A stretch of DNA of 64,000 nucleotides from Pseudomonadota bacterium (GCA_020161695.1 JAIUOO010000016.1:62001-126000), one strand, 5' to 3'; shown: positions 1 through 10,264, counted from the stretch's first letter. Program-made: numbers and translations. The notes: generated by a model not told the origin, from the sequence alone.

Positions 1-2
1 TC

Positions 3-2867
3 GGCAATATGCGCGGCCTTCTCGCCCGGGTCGCGCAGGCTCTGGGTCTTGGCGACAGGGCTCCGGCGCCCGAACCGATGCCGGCCTTGCTGGCGGTTCG
101 CGATGGCGCGCCGATGGATGCATCGGAGGCCCTCGGCGCGCTGCCGCAAGAGAGGCCGCTGGCCCTCGTTCTCGTCTATCGCTCCGCCGTCGCGGCGGGC
201 GACACGGCTCTGGCTGCGGCGATGGAATCGGCGCTCGCCTCGCGCGGTCTCGCGCCGCTGGTCGTGGCGCTGACCAGCCTCAAGGACCCGGCCGCCACCG
301 CGCCGCTCGCCGAACTCATCGCGGCGCGCCGTCCGGCGGTCATCGTCGCGACGACCGCCTTCTCGGCGCGCGATGGCGATGGCTTCGTACTGGATGCGGC
401 GGACTGCCCGATCCTGCAGGCCGTGCCGGTGGGCAGCCCGCGCGATGCGTGGGAAGCCTCGCCGCGCGGGCTCTCGGCGGCGGATCTCGCCATGCAGATG
501 GCGCTGCCGGAATTCGACGGCCGCATCGGCGGCATCCCCGTCGCCTTCAAGGCTGACGAGACGCATCCCGGCGGCTTCGTCGGGCGCTCCTTCGTGCCTG
601 ATCGCGAGGGCATCGATCACCTCGCCGCGCTGGCCGTGCACTGGGTGGCGCTCGCTGCGAAGCCGCGCGACAGGCGGCGCATCGCCATGGTGCTGACCGA
701 CTATCCCGCGCGCGGCGGCCGGGCCGGATTCGCGGTCGGGCTCGACACGCCGGCGAGCGTCTCGTCCATCCGGTCGGCGCTGAATGAAGCCGGCTATGCA
801 GTTGGCGAGCCGATCCCGCCGGATGCAGTCATGTGCAAGCTCGCGGGCGGCGGCGAGGCGCTCGAACTGCCGCTCGCCGGTTATCACGCCTTTCTCGACG
901 CGCTGCCGTTTGAAGCGCGCAGCGCCTTGGCGGAGGCGCACGGCGCGCCCGAGGCCGATCCAGCCTTTCGTGACGGGCTGTTCCGCTTCAGCGCTTTGCG
1001 GCTCGGCAACCTCACGGTCGCGCTCCAGCCTGCGCGTGATCCTTCTCTCGATCGCAAGGCCGCCTATCACGATCCAGACGTGGCGCCCGGCCATGGCTAT
1101 CTCGCCTTCTATGCCGCGTTGCGGGGGGGCGAGGGTATCGACGCGCTGATCCATCTCGGCACGCACGGCACCACTGAATGGCTGCCGGGCAAGGCCGTGG
1201 CGCTGTCGGCGTCCTGCTGGCCGCGCCTCGTGCTTGGCAGCGTGCCGGTGATCTACCCTTATATCGTCGACGATCCCGGCGAGGCCGCGCCCGCCAAGCG
1301 GCGATTGTCTGCCGTCACGCTGGGCCACCTGCCGCCGCCGCTGTCGGCAGCTATGCCGGGGCCGGCGGCCGGGCTGCTGCGCGACCTCGTCGAGGAATAT
1401 TCCGCGGCGCAGGTACTCGATCCCCGTCGCGCCGATCTCGTCGCCCGCGACATCCGCGACCGCGCCGAGGCGACCGGCCTCGCAACGGCCTGCGGCGTCA
1501 CCCGCGACATGCCGATGGCCGATGCGCTGACCGCGCTCGATGCCCATCTCTGCGACCTCGCGGAATTGCCGTTCCGCGACGGCCTGCATGTCTTCGGCGC
1601 GGCCGCGCACGACGCGGTCTCGTCGGCGAGCGAGCGCGCCGGCCTGCTCGCCGCTCTCGACGGCCGTTTCGTGCGCCCGGGTCCCTCGGGTTCGCCCCAT
1701 CGCGGCCGGGCCGACGTGCTGCCCACCGGCCGCAATCTCGCAACCCTCGATCCGCGCGCCATTCCGACCCGCGCAGCCGCCGAGCTTGGTGCCCGCGCCG
1801 CGCGTGCGGTGCTTGATCGCCATCTGCAAGATCAGGGCGACTGGCCGCGCCGTGTCGTCATGGACCTCTGGGCGTCGCCGACGCTGCGTTCCGGCGGCGA
1901 GGATGTCGCCCACGCCATGGCGCTGATGGGAGCGGTGCCGGCCTGGGACGCGGCCTCGACCCGCGTCACCGGCTTCACCATCCTGCCGCAGGCCCGGCTC
2001 GACCATCCCCGCATCGACGTGACGCTGCGCATATCCGGGGCGTTTCGCGACACGTTCCCCGACCTGATCGCGCTGCTCGATTCCTGCGCGCGTGCGATAG
2101 CGGCTCTCGACGAGGACGATGCCGTCAACGAGCCCGCCGCCGCCCGCCGCCGTGGCGAGGATGGCGCCCGCATGTTCGGCGCGGCGCCCGGCCGCTTCGG
2201 CGCGGGAGTGGCCAAGACCGCGCTGGATACGGACTGGCGTGATCGCGCCGGGCTCGGAGCAACCTACCTTGCTTCCGCGAGCCATGCCTATGGCGGCGCG
2301 GGCGGCGAGGGCACCCGCAGCGACACCTTCGTCGCGCGGGTCCGCAATGCGGAGGCCTTCGTCCATGTCTCGGACACCGCCGGTCGCGACATTCTCGAAG
2401 CGTCGTCGGGCGCCGACCTGATCGGCGGTTTCGCGGCGGCCGCGGCGAGCCTCGGCGTTGCGCCGCGCGCCTGGAGCCTCGATACCTCCGATCCCGAGAC
2501 GCCGCGCAGCCGGACGCTTGCCGAGGATATCTCGCGCATCGTCCATGGCCGCCTCGCCAATCCCGGCTGGATCGACGGTCAGCTGCGGCATGGCTGGCGC
2601 GGCGCGGCGGAGCTCGCCGAGGCGCTCGACAGCCTGTTCGTCTTCGCGGCGACATCCGACTCCGTGCCGTCCGGCCATTTCGACACGCTGTTCGCGGCAT
2701 GGCTGGGCGATGCCGCTGTCGTGGATCGTCTCGAGCGCGCCAACCGGCCGGCGCTGGATGCCATCCGTGCGCGCTTCGCCGAGGCGCGGCGGCGCGGACT
2801 CTGGGTCAGCCGGCTCAACTCGGTCGATGCGCTATTGGCCATCTCGCCGCGCGAGGCGGCCGAATGA
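3..2867 (+). CDS. cobN: Aerobic cobaltochelatase large subunit CobN (5' end outside window)
   Basis: CobN is the large subunit of the ATP-dependent aerobic cobaltochelatase that inserts cobalt into hydrogenobyrinic acid a,c-diamide, working with CobS and CobT, which are not in this window. The frame is open to the left edge without a stop, so the ATG at position 9 is an internal methionine and the gene begins outside. About 954 codons are visible against roughly 1,100-1,300 in the family, so an N-terminal portion is missing. The stretch LIHLGTHGTTEWLPGK near codon 382 is the conserved block of the CobN/magnesium chelatase H family. The stop overlaps the cobG start (ATGA at 2864), pointing to translational coupling. 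Family assignment is confident. Confidence 0.96.
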   Translation, partial: GNMRGLLARVAQALGLGDRAPAPEPMPALLAVRDGAPMDASEALGALPQERPLALVLVYRSAVAAGDTALAAAMESALASRGLAPLVVALTSLKDPAATAPLAELIAARRPAVIVATTAFSARDGDGFVLDAADCPILQAVPVGSPRDAWEASPRGLSAADLAMQMALPEFDGRIGGIPVAFKADETHPGGFVGRSFVPDREGIDHLAALAVHWVALAAKPRDRRRIAMVLTDYPARGGRAGFAVGLDTPASVSSIRSALNEAGYAVGEPIPPDAVMCKLAGGGEALELPLAGYHAFLDALPFEARSALAEAHGAPEADPAFRDGLFRFSALRLGNLTVALQPARDPSLDRKAAYHDPDVAPGHGYLAFYAALRGGEGIDALIHLGTHGTTEWLPGKAVALSASCWPRLVLGSVPVIYPYIVDDPGEAAPAKRRLSAVTLGHLPPPLSAAMPGPAAGLLRDLVEEYSAAQVLDPRRADLVARDIRDRAEATGLATACGVTRDMPMADALTALDAHLCDLAELPFRDGLHVFGAAAHDAVSSASERAGLLAALDGRFVRPGPSGSPHRGRADVLPTGRNLATLDPRAIPTRAAAELGARAARAVLDRHLQDQGDWPRRVVMDLWASPTLRSGGEDVAHAMALMGAVPAWDAASTRVTGFTILPQARLDHPRIDVTLRISGAFRDTFPDLIALLDSCARAIAALDEDDAVNEPAAARRRGEDGARMFGAAPGRFGAGVAKTALDTDWRDRAGLGATYLASASHAYGGAGGEGTRSDTFVARVRNAEAFVHVSDTAGRDILEASSGADLIGGFAAAAASLGVAPRAWSLDTSDPETPRSRTLAEDISRIVHGRLANPGWIDGQLRHGWRGAAELAEALDSLFVFAATSDSVPSGHFDTLFAAWLGDAAVVDRLERANRPALDAIRARFAEARRRGLWVSRLNSVDALLAISPREAAE

Positions 2868-4141
2868 CCCGGACGAACGCCTCTCTGCGACGCGGCTGGT
2901 GCCCCGGCGCGCTCCGGCCGATGGAGACCGGAGACGGCTGGCTTGTGCGCCTGCATCCGCGTGGCGGCAGGCTCTCCGTGGACGACCTCCGCCGCATCGC
3001 CGATCTCGCGCGCCGCCATGGCAGCGGCCTGATCGACATCACCGCGCGCGGCAATCTCCAGCTTCGGGGCGTCCGGCCGGAGACGCATGGACCGCTGGTC
3101 GCGGAGCTTCTGGCCACGGGCCTTGCGGATGCGGACGAGGGCGACGGGCCGCAGCGGCTGGTGCTGGCCTCGCCTCTCGCCGGCCGCGAACTGGGCGAGG
3201 CCGTCGATGCCGCGCGGCTTGCGGAGGAAATCGGGGCGGCCTGCGCGGGTCTGACCGGCCTGCCGGCCAAGACGCTGGTCGTGGTCGATGCTGGCGGCCT
3301 TCCGCTCGATGATATCGCGGCCGATCTGCGCCTTTGCGCCGATGCTGATGGCGCGCTGGTGATCGCCCTGCCGGATGGACGCTGGATGGGCAGCGTGACC
3401 CCTGCCGAAGTGCCCGCCGCAGTGCGGGCGTTGCTGGTGCCGCTGGCCGAGGCGCATCGCCGCGAGCCGGATCGCGTCCGGCGCCTGCGCGACCTGCCCG
3501 GCGAAGCGCTGGAGCCGGCGGTCGCGGCGCTCGGCCTTCGCCCCATTGGTGCCCCGGTCGGGCGTCCCGCCGCGCCGCGGGCCGGCAGTGTGCCCGAGCA
3601 CGGCGGAACCTTCGCGGTGATGGCCGCAGCACCATTCGGCCGCCTCGATACCGCTCAACTGGATGCCGTCGCGGCCGTGGCGCAGGGCGACGCCGCCCAT
3701 GGCATCCGCACGACACCGTGGCGGGGCGTGGCGCTGACCGGCCTTGCCGATCCCGCCGCGACGCTCGCCGCGCTCGCCGGCATCGGGCTGATCACCGATC
3801 CTGTGGATCCGCGCCTCGCCGTCCATGCCTGTCCCGGATCGCCCGCCTGCCTGCGCGGCGAAGCACCTGCACAGGCCGACGCCGCGCATCTGGCCATGGC
3901 TGCGGCCAGCCGCATTGCGGGCGGCCTGACCCTTCACGTCTCCGGCTGCGCCAAGGGCTGCGCCCATCCCGGCCGGGCCGGCGCGACGCTGGTCGGGCAG
4001 GGCGGCGGCTATGGATTGGTGCTTGACGGAACAGCCTCCGATCCCGCCCATGGCCGCTTTGTCGCGGACAGCCTCGCCCGTCTGCTTGCCGCGCCCGGCG
4101 ATCTTGCCTTCACATCCGTTCCGGACACCGTCTCGCCATGA
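2864..4141 (+). CDS. cobG: Precorrin-3B synthase CobG
   Basis: CobG is the oxygen-dependent monooxygenase that converts precorrin-3A to precorrin-3B, the ring-contraction step typical of the aerobic B12 route. The 425-aa protein has the nitrite/sulfite-reductase-like layout, with an N-terminal ferredoxin-like half (GNLQLRGV near residue 67) and a C-terminal cluster-binding half. Four cysteines fit a 4Fe-4S site: C323 and C329 (CPGSPAC), then C362 and C366 (CAKGC). I chose the ATG at 2864, which overlaps the cobN stop as ATGA. The frame stays open further upstream inside cobN, but that extension would lie wholly within cobN. The stop overlaps the cobH start in the same way. Confidence 0.95.
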   Translation: MTRTNASLRRGWCPGALRPMETGDGWLVRLHPRGGRLSVDDLRRIADLARRHGSGLIDITARGNLQLRGVRPETHGPLVAELLATGLADADEGDGPQRLVLASPLAGRELGEAVDAARLAEEIGAACAGLTGLPAKTLVVVDAGGLPLDDIAADLRLCADADGALVIALPDGRWMGSVTPAEVPAAVRALLVPLAEAHRREPDRVRRLRDLPGEALEPAVAALGLRPIGAPVGRPAAPRAGSVPEHGGTFAVMAAAPFGRLDTAQLDAVAAVAQGDAAHGIRTTPWRGVALTGLADPAATLAALAGIGLITDPVDPRLAVHACPGSPACLRGEAPAQADAAHLAMAAASRIAGGLTLHVSGCAKGCAHPGRAGATLVGQGGGYGLVLDGTASDPAHGRFVADSLARLLAAPGDLAFTSVPDTVSP

Positions 4142-4782
4142 CCGCCGACGCCGCCACCCGCACCGACTATCTGCGCGACGGCGCGGCGATCTATGCGCGC
4201 TCCTTCGCGATGATCCGCGCCGAAGCGGACCTGTCGCGCTTTGGTGGCACCGCCGAGCGCGTCGTGGTGCGCATGATCCATGCCTGCGGCATGACCGACC
4301 TGCCTGCGGATGTCGACATGTCGGCGGATTTCGCCGCGATGGCCGAGGCGGCGCTCGCCGCCGGCGCGCCGATCCTGTGCGATGCCAGGATGGTCGCCTA
4401 CGGCATCACCCGCGCGCGCCTTCCGGCCGCGAACGAGGTTCTCTGCACGCTCGACGATCCGCGTGTGCCGGGCCTTGCGGAGGCGATGGGCACCACCCGC
4501 TCGGCGGCAGCCATGGAGCTCTGGCGCGAGCGACTCGCGGGCAGCCTCGTCGTCGTCGGCAATGCGCCGACCTCGCTGTTCCGCCTGCTCGACATGCTCG
4601 ACGAGGGCGCACCGAAGCCGGCGGCCATCATCGGCATTCCCGTCGGCTTCGTCGGCGCGGCGGAATCGAAGGAGGCGCTGGCGCAGGACGGCCGCGTGCC
4701 CTTCCTCGTCGTCCACGGCCGGCGCGGTGGCTCGGCCATGGCCGCGGCGGCCGTCAATGCGCTCGCCAGCGCGAAGGAGTGA
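4138..4782 (+). CDS. cobH: Precorrin-8X methylmutase CobH
   Basis: CobH (CbiC family) moves the methyl group from C11 to C12, turning precorrin-8X into hydrogenobyrinic acid. At 214 aa it has the usual family length. The segment RMIHACG carries the histidine (H48) that corresponds to the catalytic histidine of characterised CobH proteins. A glycine-rich segment around [14 protein letters not shown] is also typical of the family. The start overlaps the cobG stop (ATGA). Only five bases separate its stop from the most likely cobI start. It is part of the cobG-cobJ co-oriented run. Confidence 0.95.
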   Translation: MTADAATRTDYLRDGAAIYARSFAMIRAEADLSRFGGTAERVVVRMIHACGMTDLPADVDMSADFAAMAEAALAAGAPILCDARMVAYGITRARLPAANEVLCTLDDPRVPGLAEAMGTTRSAAAMELWRERLAGSLVVVGNAPTSLFRLLDMLDEGAPKPAAIIGIPVGFVGAAESKEALAQDGRVPFLVVHGRRGGSAMAAAAVNALASAKE

Positions 4783-4787
4783 GTACG

Positions 4788-5522
4788 GTGACTCTTGGTC
4801 CCAGCTTCTACGGTGTCGGCCTCGGCCCGGGCGATCCGGGCTACGTGACCGTTCGCGCCCGCGAGGTGCTGGCGACGGCCGACCGCCTCGTCCATTTCTG
4901 CCGGAAGGGCCAGCGCGGCAATGCCCGCACCATCGCCGACCGCATCATCGGCGCCGACCCCGCCCGCGAGATCGCGCTGGTCTATCCGGTGACGACCGAG
5001 GCGCCGGTGGCCGATGCCGCCTATGCCGAAACCATCGCCGCCTTCTACGCGGAATCCGCCGCACTGCTGGCGGCGGAGGCCGAGGCTGGCCGCATCGTCG
5101 CCATCCTCTGCGAGGGCGATCCCTTCTTCTACGGCTCGCTCATGCATCTGTGGCGTCGGCTGGCGCCGCGCTTCGCCTTCGAGGTCATTCCCGGCGTCTC
5201 CGGCATGTCTGGCGCCTGGACGCTCGCCGAAGCGCCGATCACCTGGGGCGACGACGTGCTGACCGTCCTGCCCGGCACGCTGCCCGAGCAGGATCTCGCC
5301 CGCCGCCTGAAGGATACCGACGCCGCCGTGGTGATGAAGCTCGGCCGCAACCTGCCCAAGGTGCGCCGCGCGCTGGAGGCCGCCGGCCTTGTCGGCCGCG
5401 CCATCTATGTCGAGCGCGCCACCATGGCCGCGCAGAAGATCCTGCCGCTGGCCGAGAAGACCGACGACGAGGCGCCCTATTTCTCGATGATCCTCGTGCC
5501 GGGCGAGGGACGACGGCTGTGA
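4788..5522 (+). CDS. cobI: Precorrin-2 C20-methyltransferase CobI
   Basis: CobI is a SAM-dependent tetrapyrrole methylase that methylates C20 of precorrin-2 to give precorrin-3A. The predicted 244-aa protein has the family motifs GVGLGPGDPGY near the N-terminus and CEGDPFFYGS, the loop that helps bind S-adenosylmethionine. The open frame runs far upstream in cobH, so the start had to be chosen. GTG at 4788 has GGAG about eight bases upstream and puts the GLGPGD motif at the expected place. GTG at 4779, overlapping the cobH stop, is the alternative and would add three residues. The stop TGA lies inside the GTG start of cobJ. Confidence 0.94.
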   Translation: MTLGPSFYGVGLGPGDPGYVTVRAREVLATADRLVHFCRKGQRGNARTIADRIIGADPAREIALVYPVTTEAPVADAAYAETIAAFYAESAALLAAEAEAGRIVAILCEGDPFFYGSLMHLWRRLAPRFAFEVIPGVSGMSGAWTLAEAPITWGDDVLTVLPGTLPEQDLARRLKDTDAAVVMKLGRNLPKVRRALEAAGLVGRAIYVERATMAAQKILPLAEKTDDEAPYFSMILVPGEGRRL

Positions 5523-6286
5523 CCGGCTCCCTCACCGTCATCGGCCTTGGCCCCGGCGACCCGCGCTGGCTGACGCCCGCCGCTTCCGCCGCGCTCGATG
5601 CCGCGACCGACCTTGTCGGCTATGGTCCCTATGTCGGCCGCGTTCCCGCGCGCGACGGCCTCGTGCGCCATGCATCCGACAACCGCGTCGAGCTCGACCG
5701 CGCCCGCCATGCACTGGATCTCGCAGCCGCCGGCCGCGCCGTCGCCGTCGTCTCGGGTGGCGACCCCGGTGTCTTCGCCATGGCGGCAGCGGTCTTCGAG
5801 GCGCTGGAGGATGCACGGCCGGAATGGGCCGCCATCGACATCCGCGTCGAGCCGGGCATCACCGCCGTACTGGCCGCGGCCGCGGCGCTCGGCGCGCCGC
5901 TTGGCGGCGATTTCGCGGTGATGTCGCTCTCCGACAATCTGAAGCCCTGGGATGTGGTGACGCGCCGGCTGGAGGCAGCGCTGGCGGCCGATTTCGTCGT
6001 GGCGCTCTACAATCCGATCTCGAAGGCCCGGCCGTGGCAGCTCGGCGAGGCGCTGAAGCTGGCGGGCCGTCACCGCGCGGCCGATGCGCCCGTCGCCTTC
6101 GCCCGCGCCATAGGGCGCCCGGACGAGGCGGTCCGCGTCCTTCCGCTTGGCGAGGCGGAACAGGCGGCGAGCACGGCCGACATGGCGACGCTGGTGCTGA
6201 TCGGCGCTTCCGCCACCCGGACCGTCGGCGGTGCCGACGGCAGGCGCTTCCTCTACACGCCGCGCTCGGTGGGGAGGCTGCCGTGA
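5519..6286 (+). CDS. cobJ: Precorrin-3B C17-methyltransferase CobJ
   Basis: CobJ methylates C17 of precorrin-3B and drives ring contraction to precorrin-4. The 255-aa protein shows the tetrapyrrole methylase signatures GLGPGDPRW at the N-terminus, SGGDPGVFAM, and the CobJ-typical ALYNPISKAR. I chose GTG at 5519, which overlaps the cobI stop as GTGA. The longer reading frame upstream lies inside cobI and cobH and has no coding support. The last 34 bases overlap the 3' end of cobK, which runs towards it from the opposite strand. Confidence 0.94.
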   Translation: MTGSLTVIGLGPGDPRWLTPAASAALDAATDLVGYGPYVGRVPARDGLVRHASDNRVELDRARHALDLAAAGRAVAVVSGGDPGVFAMAAAVFEALEDARPEWAAIDIRVEPGITAVLAAAAALGAPLGGDFAVMSLSDNLKPWDVVTRRLEAALAADFVVALYNPISKARPWQLGEALKLAGRHRAADAPVAFARAIGRPDEAVRVLPLGEAEQAASTADMATLVLIGASATRTVGGADGRRFLYTPRSVGRLP

Positions 6287-7050
6287 TCCTTCAGCCAGCC
6301 GATAGCGGCCTCCACCGTTTCGACCACGGGCACGTCGGGCTTGGCGGGCCGGGCGACCATCACGACGGGAAGCCCGAGCGCGCGCGCGGCGGCAAGCTTC
6401 GCCTCGGTCGCCGAACCGCCGGCATTCTTTGCGACCACGGTGTCGACGGCCTCGCCGCGCATCAGGTCGATCTCGTCGGCCAGCGCGAAGGGGCCGCGCG
6501 CGCGGATCACCGTCAGATCAGGCAGACCGTGGCCGGCCTCCGGCTCGTCGATCATCCGCGCGAGGTAGCGATGCTGCGGGGCGATGGCGAAGGCGGCAAG
6601 CTCCTGCCGGCCGATGGTCAGCAGCACCCGCTTGGGCTCGTGCCCCAGCGCGCGCGCGGCGGCCGCCATGTCCGGCACGTCGCGCCAGCGGTCGCCGGCA
6701 ACGGGCGTCCATTCCGGCCGGCGCAGCGCGATCAGCTTCACGCCGGCGGCGCGGCAGGCGGCCTCGGCGTTGAACGGCATGATCGCGGCGAACGGATGGG
6801 TCGCATCGACCACAGCCTTCACGCCGTTGTCGCGCAGGAATGCGGCGAGCCCGGCAGCGCCGCCGAAACCGCCAATGCGCATGGGCAGGGCGAGCGGGCG
6901 CGGCGCGGAGGTCCGCCCGGCGAGCGAAACCAGCGCGGCCACGTCCGGCATGGAGGCAACGTGTGCGGCGAGCGCGGCAGCCTCGCTCGTACCGCCGAGG
7001 ATCAGCAGCGCAATCTCATGTCCGCCGCGGTCGGTCGGGGGGCTCGCCAT
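6253..7050 (-). CDS. cobK: Precorrin-6A reductase CobK
   Basis: CobK is the NADPH-dependent reductase that converts precorrin-6A to precorrin-6B. The 265-aa protein carries the N-terminal family signature ILGGTSEAAALA. It ends in a usual CobK C-terminus (VETVEAAIGWLKDHG). It is the only gene inside the cob block on the opposite strand. Its 3' end overlaps cobJ by 34 bases. Its ATG shares the palindrome CCATGG (7048-7051) with the cobL ATG, so the two starts diverge from almost the same bases. Upstream in-frame starts exist, but they lie inside cobL and would displace the nucleotide-binding motif from the N-terminus. Confidence 0.93.
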   Translation of the reverse strand: MASPPTDRGGHEIALLILGGTSEAAALAAHVASMPDVAALVSLAGRTSAPRPLALPMRIGGFGGAAGLAAFLRDNGVKAVVDATHPFAAIMPFNAEAACRAAGVKLIALRRPEWTPVAGDRWRDVPDMAAAARALGHEPKRVLLTIGRQELAAFAIAPQHRYLARMIDEPEAGHGLPDLTVIRARGPFALADEIDLMRGEAVDTVVAKNAGGSATEAKLAAARALGLPVVMVARPAKPDVPVVETVEAAIGWLKDHGSLPTERGV

Positions 7051-8299
7051 GGCTGACTTGTCGCGGAACCAGGCCGCCCTGTCGAGCGCGACGATCGCGC
7101 CCTGGCTCACCGTCATCGGCATTGGCGAGGACGGCCGCGCCGGCCTCTCGGCGGCGGCTCTGCACGCGCTCGCCGATGCCGAGCTGGTCGTCGGCGGCAA
7201 GCGCCATCTCGACCTCGCAGCCCCCCTTGCCGGCGAGACGCTCGCCTGGCCGAGCCCGATCCACGACGCCTTTCCGGCCATACTCGCCCGGCGCGGCGGC
7301 AGGGTCGTGGTGCTCGCGAGCGGCGATCCCTTCCACTACGGCGTCGGCGTCCAGCTTGCCGCTCTCGTGTCGCCGGCCGAGATGCGCGTCATTCCGCAGC
7401 CTTCCGCCTTCGCGCTCGCCTGCGCGCGGCTCGGCTGGGCGCAGCAGGATTGCGCGCTCGTCTCGCTGCATGGCCGCGCGCTGGAGCGCATCGTGCCGCA
7501 CCTCCAGCCTGGCGCGCGCATCCTCGCCCTGTCGTGGGACGGCGCGACGCCGGAAAGGCTCGCCGCGCTGCTCGCCGCGCGTGGCATGGGCCACTCGAGG
7601 CTGACGGTACTCGAAGCCATGGGCGGGCCGCGCGAGCGCCTGCGCGCCGCGCGCGCGGACGCTTTCGATCTGTCCGGCATCGACCCGCTCAATCTCGTCG
7701 CCGTCGAAGTCGAGGCGGATCGGGATGCGCGGGTCATGCCGCTCGCGGCCGGGCTGGACGACGACTGGTTCGCGAATGACGGCCAGATTACCAAGGCCGA
7801 GATCAGGGCGGTGACGCTTGCGGCGCTCGCGCCCCGCGCCGGGCAAACGCTCTGGGATGTCGGGGCGGGATCGGGCTCTGTCGGAATCGAATGGTGCCTG
7901 CGCCACCCGGCGAACCGTGCGCTTGCCATCGAGTCCCACGCCGAGCGCGCCGTTCGCATCAGCCGCAACGCCCTGGCGCTGGGCGCGCTGGCCGTGACGG
8001 TGGTTGAGGGCCGGGCGCCGGAGGCTCTCGCCGGACTGGAACCGCCCCACGCGGTCTTCATCGGCGGCGGCATTTCCGATCCCGCGACCTTCGCGGCCTG
8101 CTGGCAGGCGCTCCGGCCCGGCGGGCGGCTCGTCGCCAATGTGGTGACGCTCGAAGGCGAGGCGCGCCTCGCCGCGCTGTTCGCGGAGCATGGCGGCACG
8201 ATGCGCCGGATCGGCATCGAGCGGCTGGATGCGGTCGGCGGCAAGCACGGCTGGCGGGCGGCCATGGCGGTCACGCAATGGCGCATGGTGAAGCCATGA
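7049..8299 (+). CDS. cobL: Precorrin-6Y C5,15-methyltransferase (decarboxylating) CobL
   Basis: CobL is a bifunctional enzyme that methylates C5 and C15 of precorrin-6B and removes the C12 acetate carboxylate to yield precorrin-8X. The 416-aa protein is a natural fusion. A CbiE-like tetrapyrrole methylase half covers roughly residues 18-210 ([22 protein letters not shown]). A CbiT-like half covers roughly residues 240-410, with a class I SAM site [14 protein letters not shown] near residue 270. The ATG lies in the CCATGG shared with cobK. The stop overlaps the cobE start (ATGA). Confidence 0.95.
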   Translation: MADLSRNQAALSSATIAPWLTVIGIGEDGRAGLSAAALHALADAELVVGGKRHLDLAAPLAGETLAWPSPIHDAFPAILARRGGRVVVLASGDPFHYGVGVQLAALVSPAEMRVIPQPSAFALACARLGWAQQDCALVSLHGRALERIVPHLQPGARILALSWDGATPERLAALLAARGMGHSRLTVLEAMGGPRERLRAARADAFDLSGIDPLNLVAVEVEADRDARVMPLAAGLDDDWFANDGQITKAEIRAVTLAALAPRAGQTLWDVGAGSGSVGIEWCLRHPANRALAIESHAERAVRISRNALALGALAVTVVEGRAPEALAGLEPPHAVFIGGGISDPATFAACWQALRPGGRLVANVVTLEGEARLAALFAEHGGTMRRIGIERLDAVGGKHGWRAAMAVTQWRMVKP

Positions 8300-8697
8300 G
8301 CCGCGAGCTGGGCATGGTCGCGGCGGGCATCGGCCTGCGTCCCGGCACGGACGAGAAGGACATCCGCGCCTGCCTCGATCTCGCGCTCGCGCGCCTCGAC
8401 CTTGGCGCGGATTCCATCGGTTGTCTGGCGACGGCTGCCGCGCGCGCGGCCGAGTCGGGCCTGACCCGTCTCGCCATGGCGCTCGGCGTGCCCGTGGTCG
8501 CGATCCCCGACGAGGCCCTGCGCGGCGAGGATGCCGGCTGCGCCACCCGTTCCACCCGCGTCGTCGCGCTCTACGGCGTCGGCTCCGTGGCCGAGGCCGC
8601 CGCGCTTGCCGCGGCCGGCCCGCAGGCGAGCCTCGTCCTCCCCCGCATTTCCCTCGGCCGAGTCACATGCGCGCTGGCGCGCGGAGCCTCTTCATGA
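8296..8697 (+). CDS. cobE: CobE / CbiG C-terminal domain protein
   Basis: A small protein (133 aa) matching the stand-alone CobE/CbiG C-terminal domain found in aerobic cobalamin clusters. It is thought to assist around the ring-contraction and precorrin-5 steps; its exact activity in the aerobic pathway is not firmly established. Recognisable features are an N-terminal GIGLRPG motif and the [15 protein letters not shown] end, near the LPR-x-S-x-GR-x-T-CA pattern of the family. The ATG at 8296 overlaps the cobL stop, and its own stop overlaps the cobM start. An in-frame ATG at 8278 would extend it six codons into cobL. Confidence 0.88.
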   Translation: MSRELGMVAAGIGLRPGTDEKDIRACLDLALARLDLGADSIGCLATAAARAAESGLTRLAMALGVPVVAIPDEALRGEDAGCATRSTRVVALYGVGSVAEAAALAAAGPQASLVLPRISLGRVTCALARGASS

Positions 8698-9467
8698 CGG
8701 TCCATTTCATCGGCGCCGGCCCCGGCGCACCCGATCTCATCACCGTGCGCGGGCGCGACCTCGTCGCCGCGTCGCCGGTCTGCCTCTATGCGGGGTCGCT
8801 GGTGCCGCGCGAGATCCTTGGCTGGTGCCCGTCCGGCGCGCGGATCGTCGACACCGCGCCGCTCGACCTCGACGCCATCATGGCCGAGATCGAGGCGGCT
8901 CACCGCGCCGGCCACGACGTTGCGCGGCTCCATTCCGGCGACCTCTCGATCTGGAGCGCCATGGGCGAGCAGCTTCGCCGGCTCGACGCCCTCGGCATTC
9001 CCTACACGGTGACGCCCGGCGTGCCGGCCTTCTCCGCCGCCGCCGCGACCCTCGCCCGCGAACTGACGCTCCCCGAGATCGCGCAGTCCGTAGTGCTGAC
9101 CCGCACCTCCGGCCGCGCCTCCTCCATGCCCGAGCGCGAGACGCTGGCCGCCTTCGGCGCGACCGGCGCGACCCTCGCCATCCACCTGTCGATCCATGTC
9201 GTCGACAAGGTCGTCGCCGAACTTACCCCGCTTTACGGCGCGGATTGCCCGGTGGCCGTGGTCTTCCGCGCCTCCTGGCCGGACGAGACGGTCATCGCCG
9301 GCACGCTCGCCACCATTGCGGCTGAGGTCGCGGCGGCGAAGCTGGAGCGCACGGCGCTGATCCTGGTCGGCCCGGCGCTGGGCAACACGGATTTCCGGGA
9401 GAGTGCGCTCTATTCGACGGGCTACGACCGGCGGTTCCGCCCGCGCGGCGGTGGAGCCGCGCCATGA
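8694..9467 (+). CDS. cobM: Precorrin-4 C11-methyltransferase CobM
   Basis: CobM is a SAM-dependent methylase that methylates C11 of precorrin-4 to give precorrin-5. The 257-aa protein begins [17 protein letters not shown], the family N-terminus, and has the SAM-loop motif [13 protein letters not shown] plus the typical LYAGSLVP. The ATG at 8694 overlaps the cobE stop. The open frame reaching back to 8421 lies inside cobE and has no family match. The stop overlaps the cobA ATG, continuing the chain of coupled genes. Confidence 0.95.
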   Translation: MTVHFIGAGPGAPDLITVRGRDLVAASPVCLYAGSLVPREILGWCPSGARIVDTAPLDLDAIMAEIEAAHRAGHDVARLHSGDLSIWSAMGEQLRRLDALGIPYTVTPGVPAFSAAAATLARELTLPEIAQSVVLTRTSGRASSMPERETLAAFGATGATLAIHLSIHVVDKVVAELTPLYGADCPVAVVFRASWPDETVIAGTLATIAAEVAAAKLERTALILVGPALGNTDFRESALYSTGYDRRFRPRGGGAAP

Positions 9468-10264
9468 GTCCGGCCCTCCCGAGCCATCTCCTGCCGGCCT
9501 TCGTGCCGGGCACCGTCTGGCTGGTTGGCGCCGGTCCCGGCGATCCCGGCCTGATGACGCTGACGGCTCTCCATGCCCTCGCCGAGGCCGACGTCGTCGT
9601 CCACGACGCGCTGATCGATCCGCGCGTGCTGACGCTGGCGCGCGCGGGCGCGCTTCTGGAGAATGCCGGCAAACGCGGCCATCAGCCCTCGCCGAAACAG
9701 GCCGAGATCAGCGCCATGCTGGTCGCCCATGCCCGTGCCGGCCGGCGGGTCCTGCGGCTGAAGGGCGGCGACCCCTTCATCTTCGGTCGCGGCCACGAGG
9801 AGGCCGAGGCGCTGGCGGCGGCCGGCATTGCCTTCCGCATCGTGCCGGGCGTTTCGTCGGGCCTCGCCAGCCTCGCCGTCCACGGCATTCCCGCCACCTC
9901 GCGCGCCACCAACCACGCAGTCATCCTCGCCACCGGCCACCTCGCCGAGGACAAGGCGCTGGACTGGGTGGCGCTCGCCCGCACCGGCCAGCCGATCGTG
10001 CTCTACATGGCGGTGTCCAACCTGGCGCCGATCACGGCGGCGCTGATGGCGGGCGGGCTCGGCCCGGACACGCCGGCCATCGCGGTCTATCGCGTCTCGA
10101 CCGAGCGCGAACAGGTGGTCGAGAGCCGGCTCGGAGACCTCGCGGCGCTCGCGGAGACCGGCGCGATCCGCTCGCCGGCCGTCGTCGCCATCGGCGCCAT
10201 CGCGGAACTCCGCCGCGCCATCGCAGCCCATGTTCTGTCTCCGGCCATGGATCAACAGGCATGA
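9464..10264 (+). CDS. cobA: Uroporphyrinogen-III C-methyltransferase CobA (SUMT)
   Basis: CobA/SUMT methylates uroporphyrinogen III at C2 and C7 to precorrin-2, the branch point from haem to corrinoids. The 266-aa protein carries [13 protein letters not shown] near the N-terminus, the [12 protein letters not shown] loop, and the YMAVSNL segment, all characteristic of SUMT. It is a stand-alone methylase without the dehydrogenase/chelatase half of CysG. The ATG overlaps the cobM stop, and the TGA overlaps the cobB ATG. Placing the first enzyme of the branch near the end of the operon is unusual in order but is reported for other alphaproteobacterial clusters. Confidence 0.94.
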   Translation: MSPALPSHLLPAFVPGTVWLVGAGPGDPGLMTLTALHALAEADVVVHDALIDPRVLTLARAGALLENAGKRGHQPSPKQAEISAMLVAHARAGRRVLRLKGGDPFIFGRGHEEAEALAAAGIAFRIVPGVSSGLASLAVHGIPATSRATNHAVILATGHLAEDKALDWVALARTGQPIVLYMAVSNLAPITAALMAGGLGPDTPAIAVYRVSTEREQVVESRLGDLAALAETGAIRSPAVVAIGAIAELRRAIAAHVLSPAMDQQA

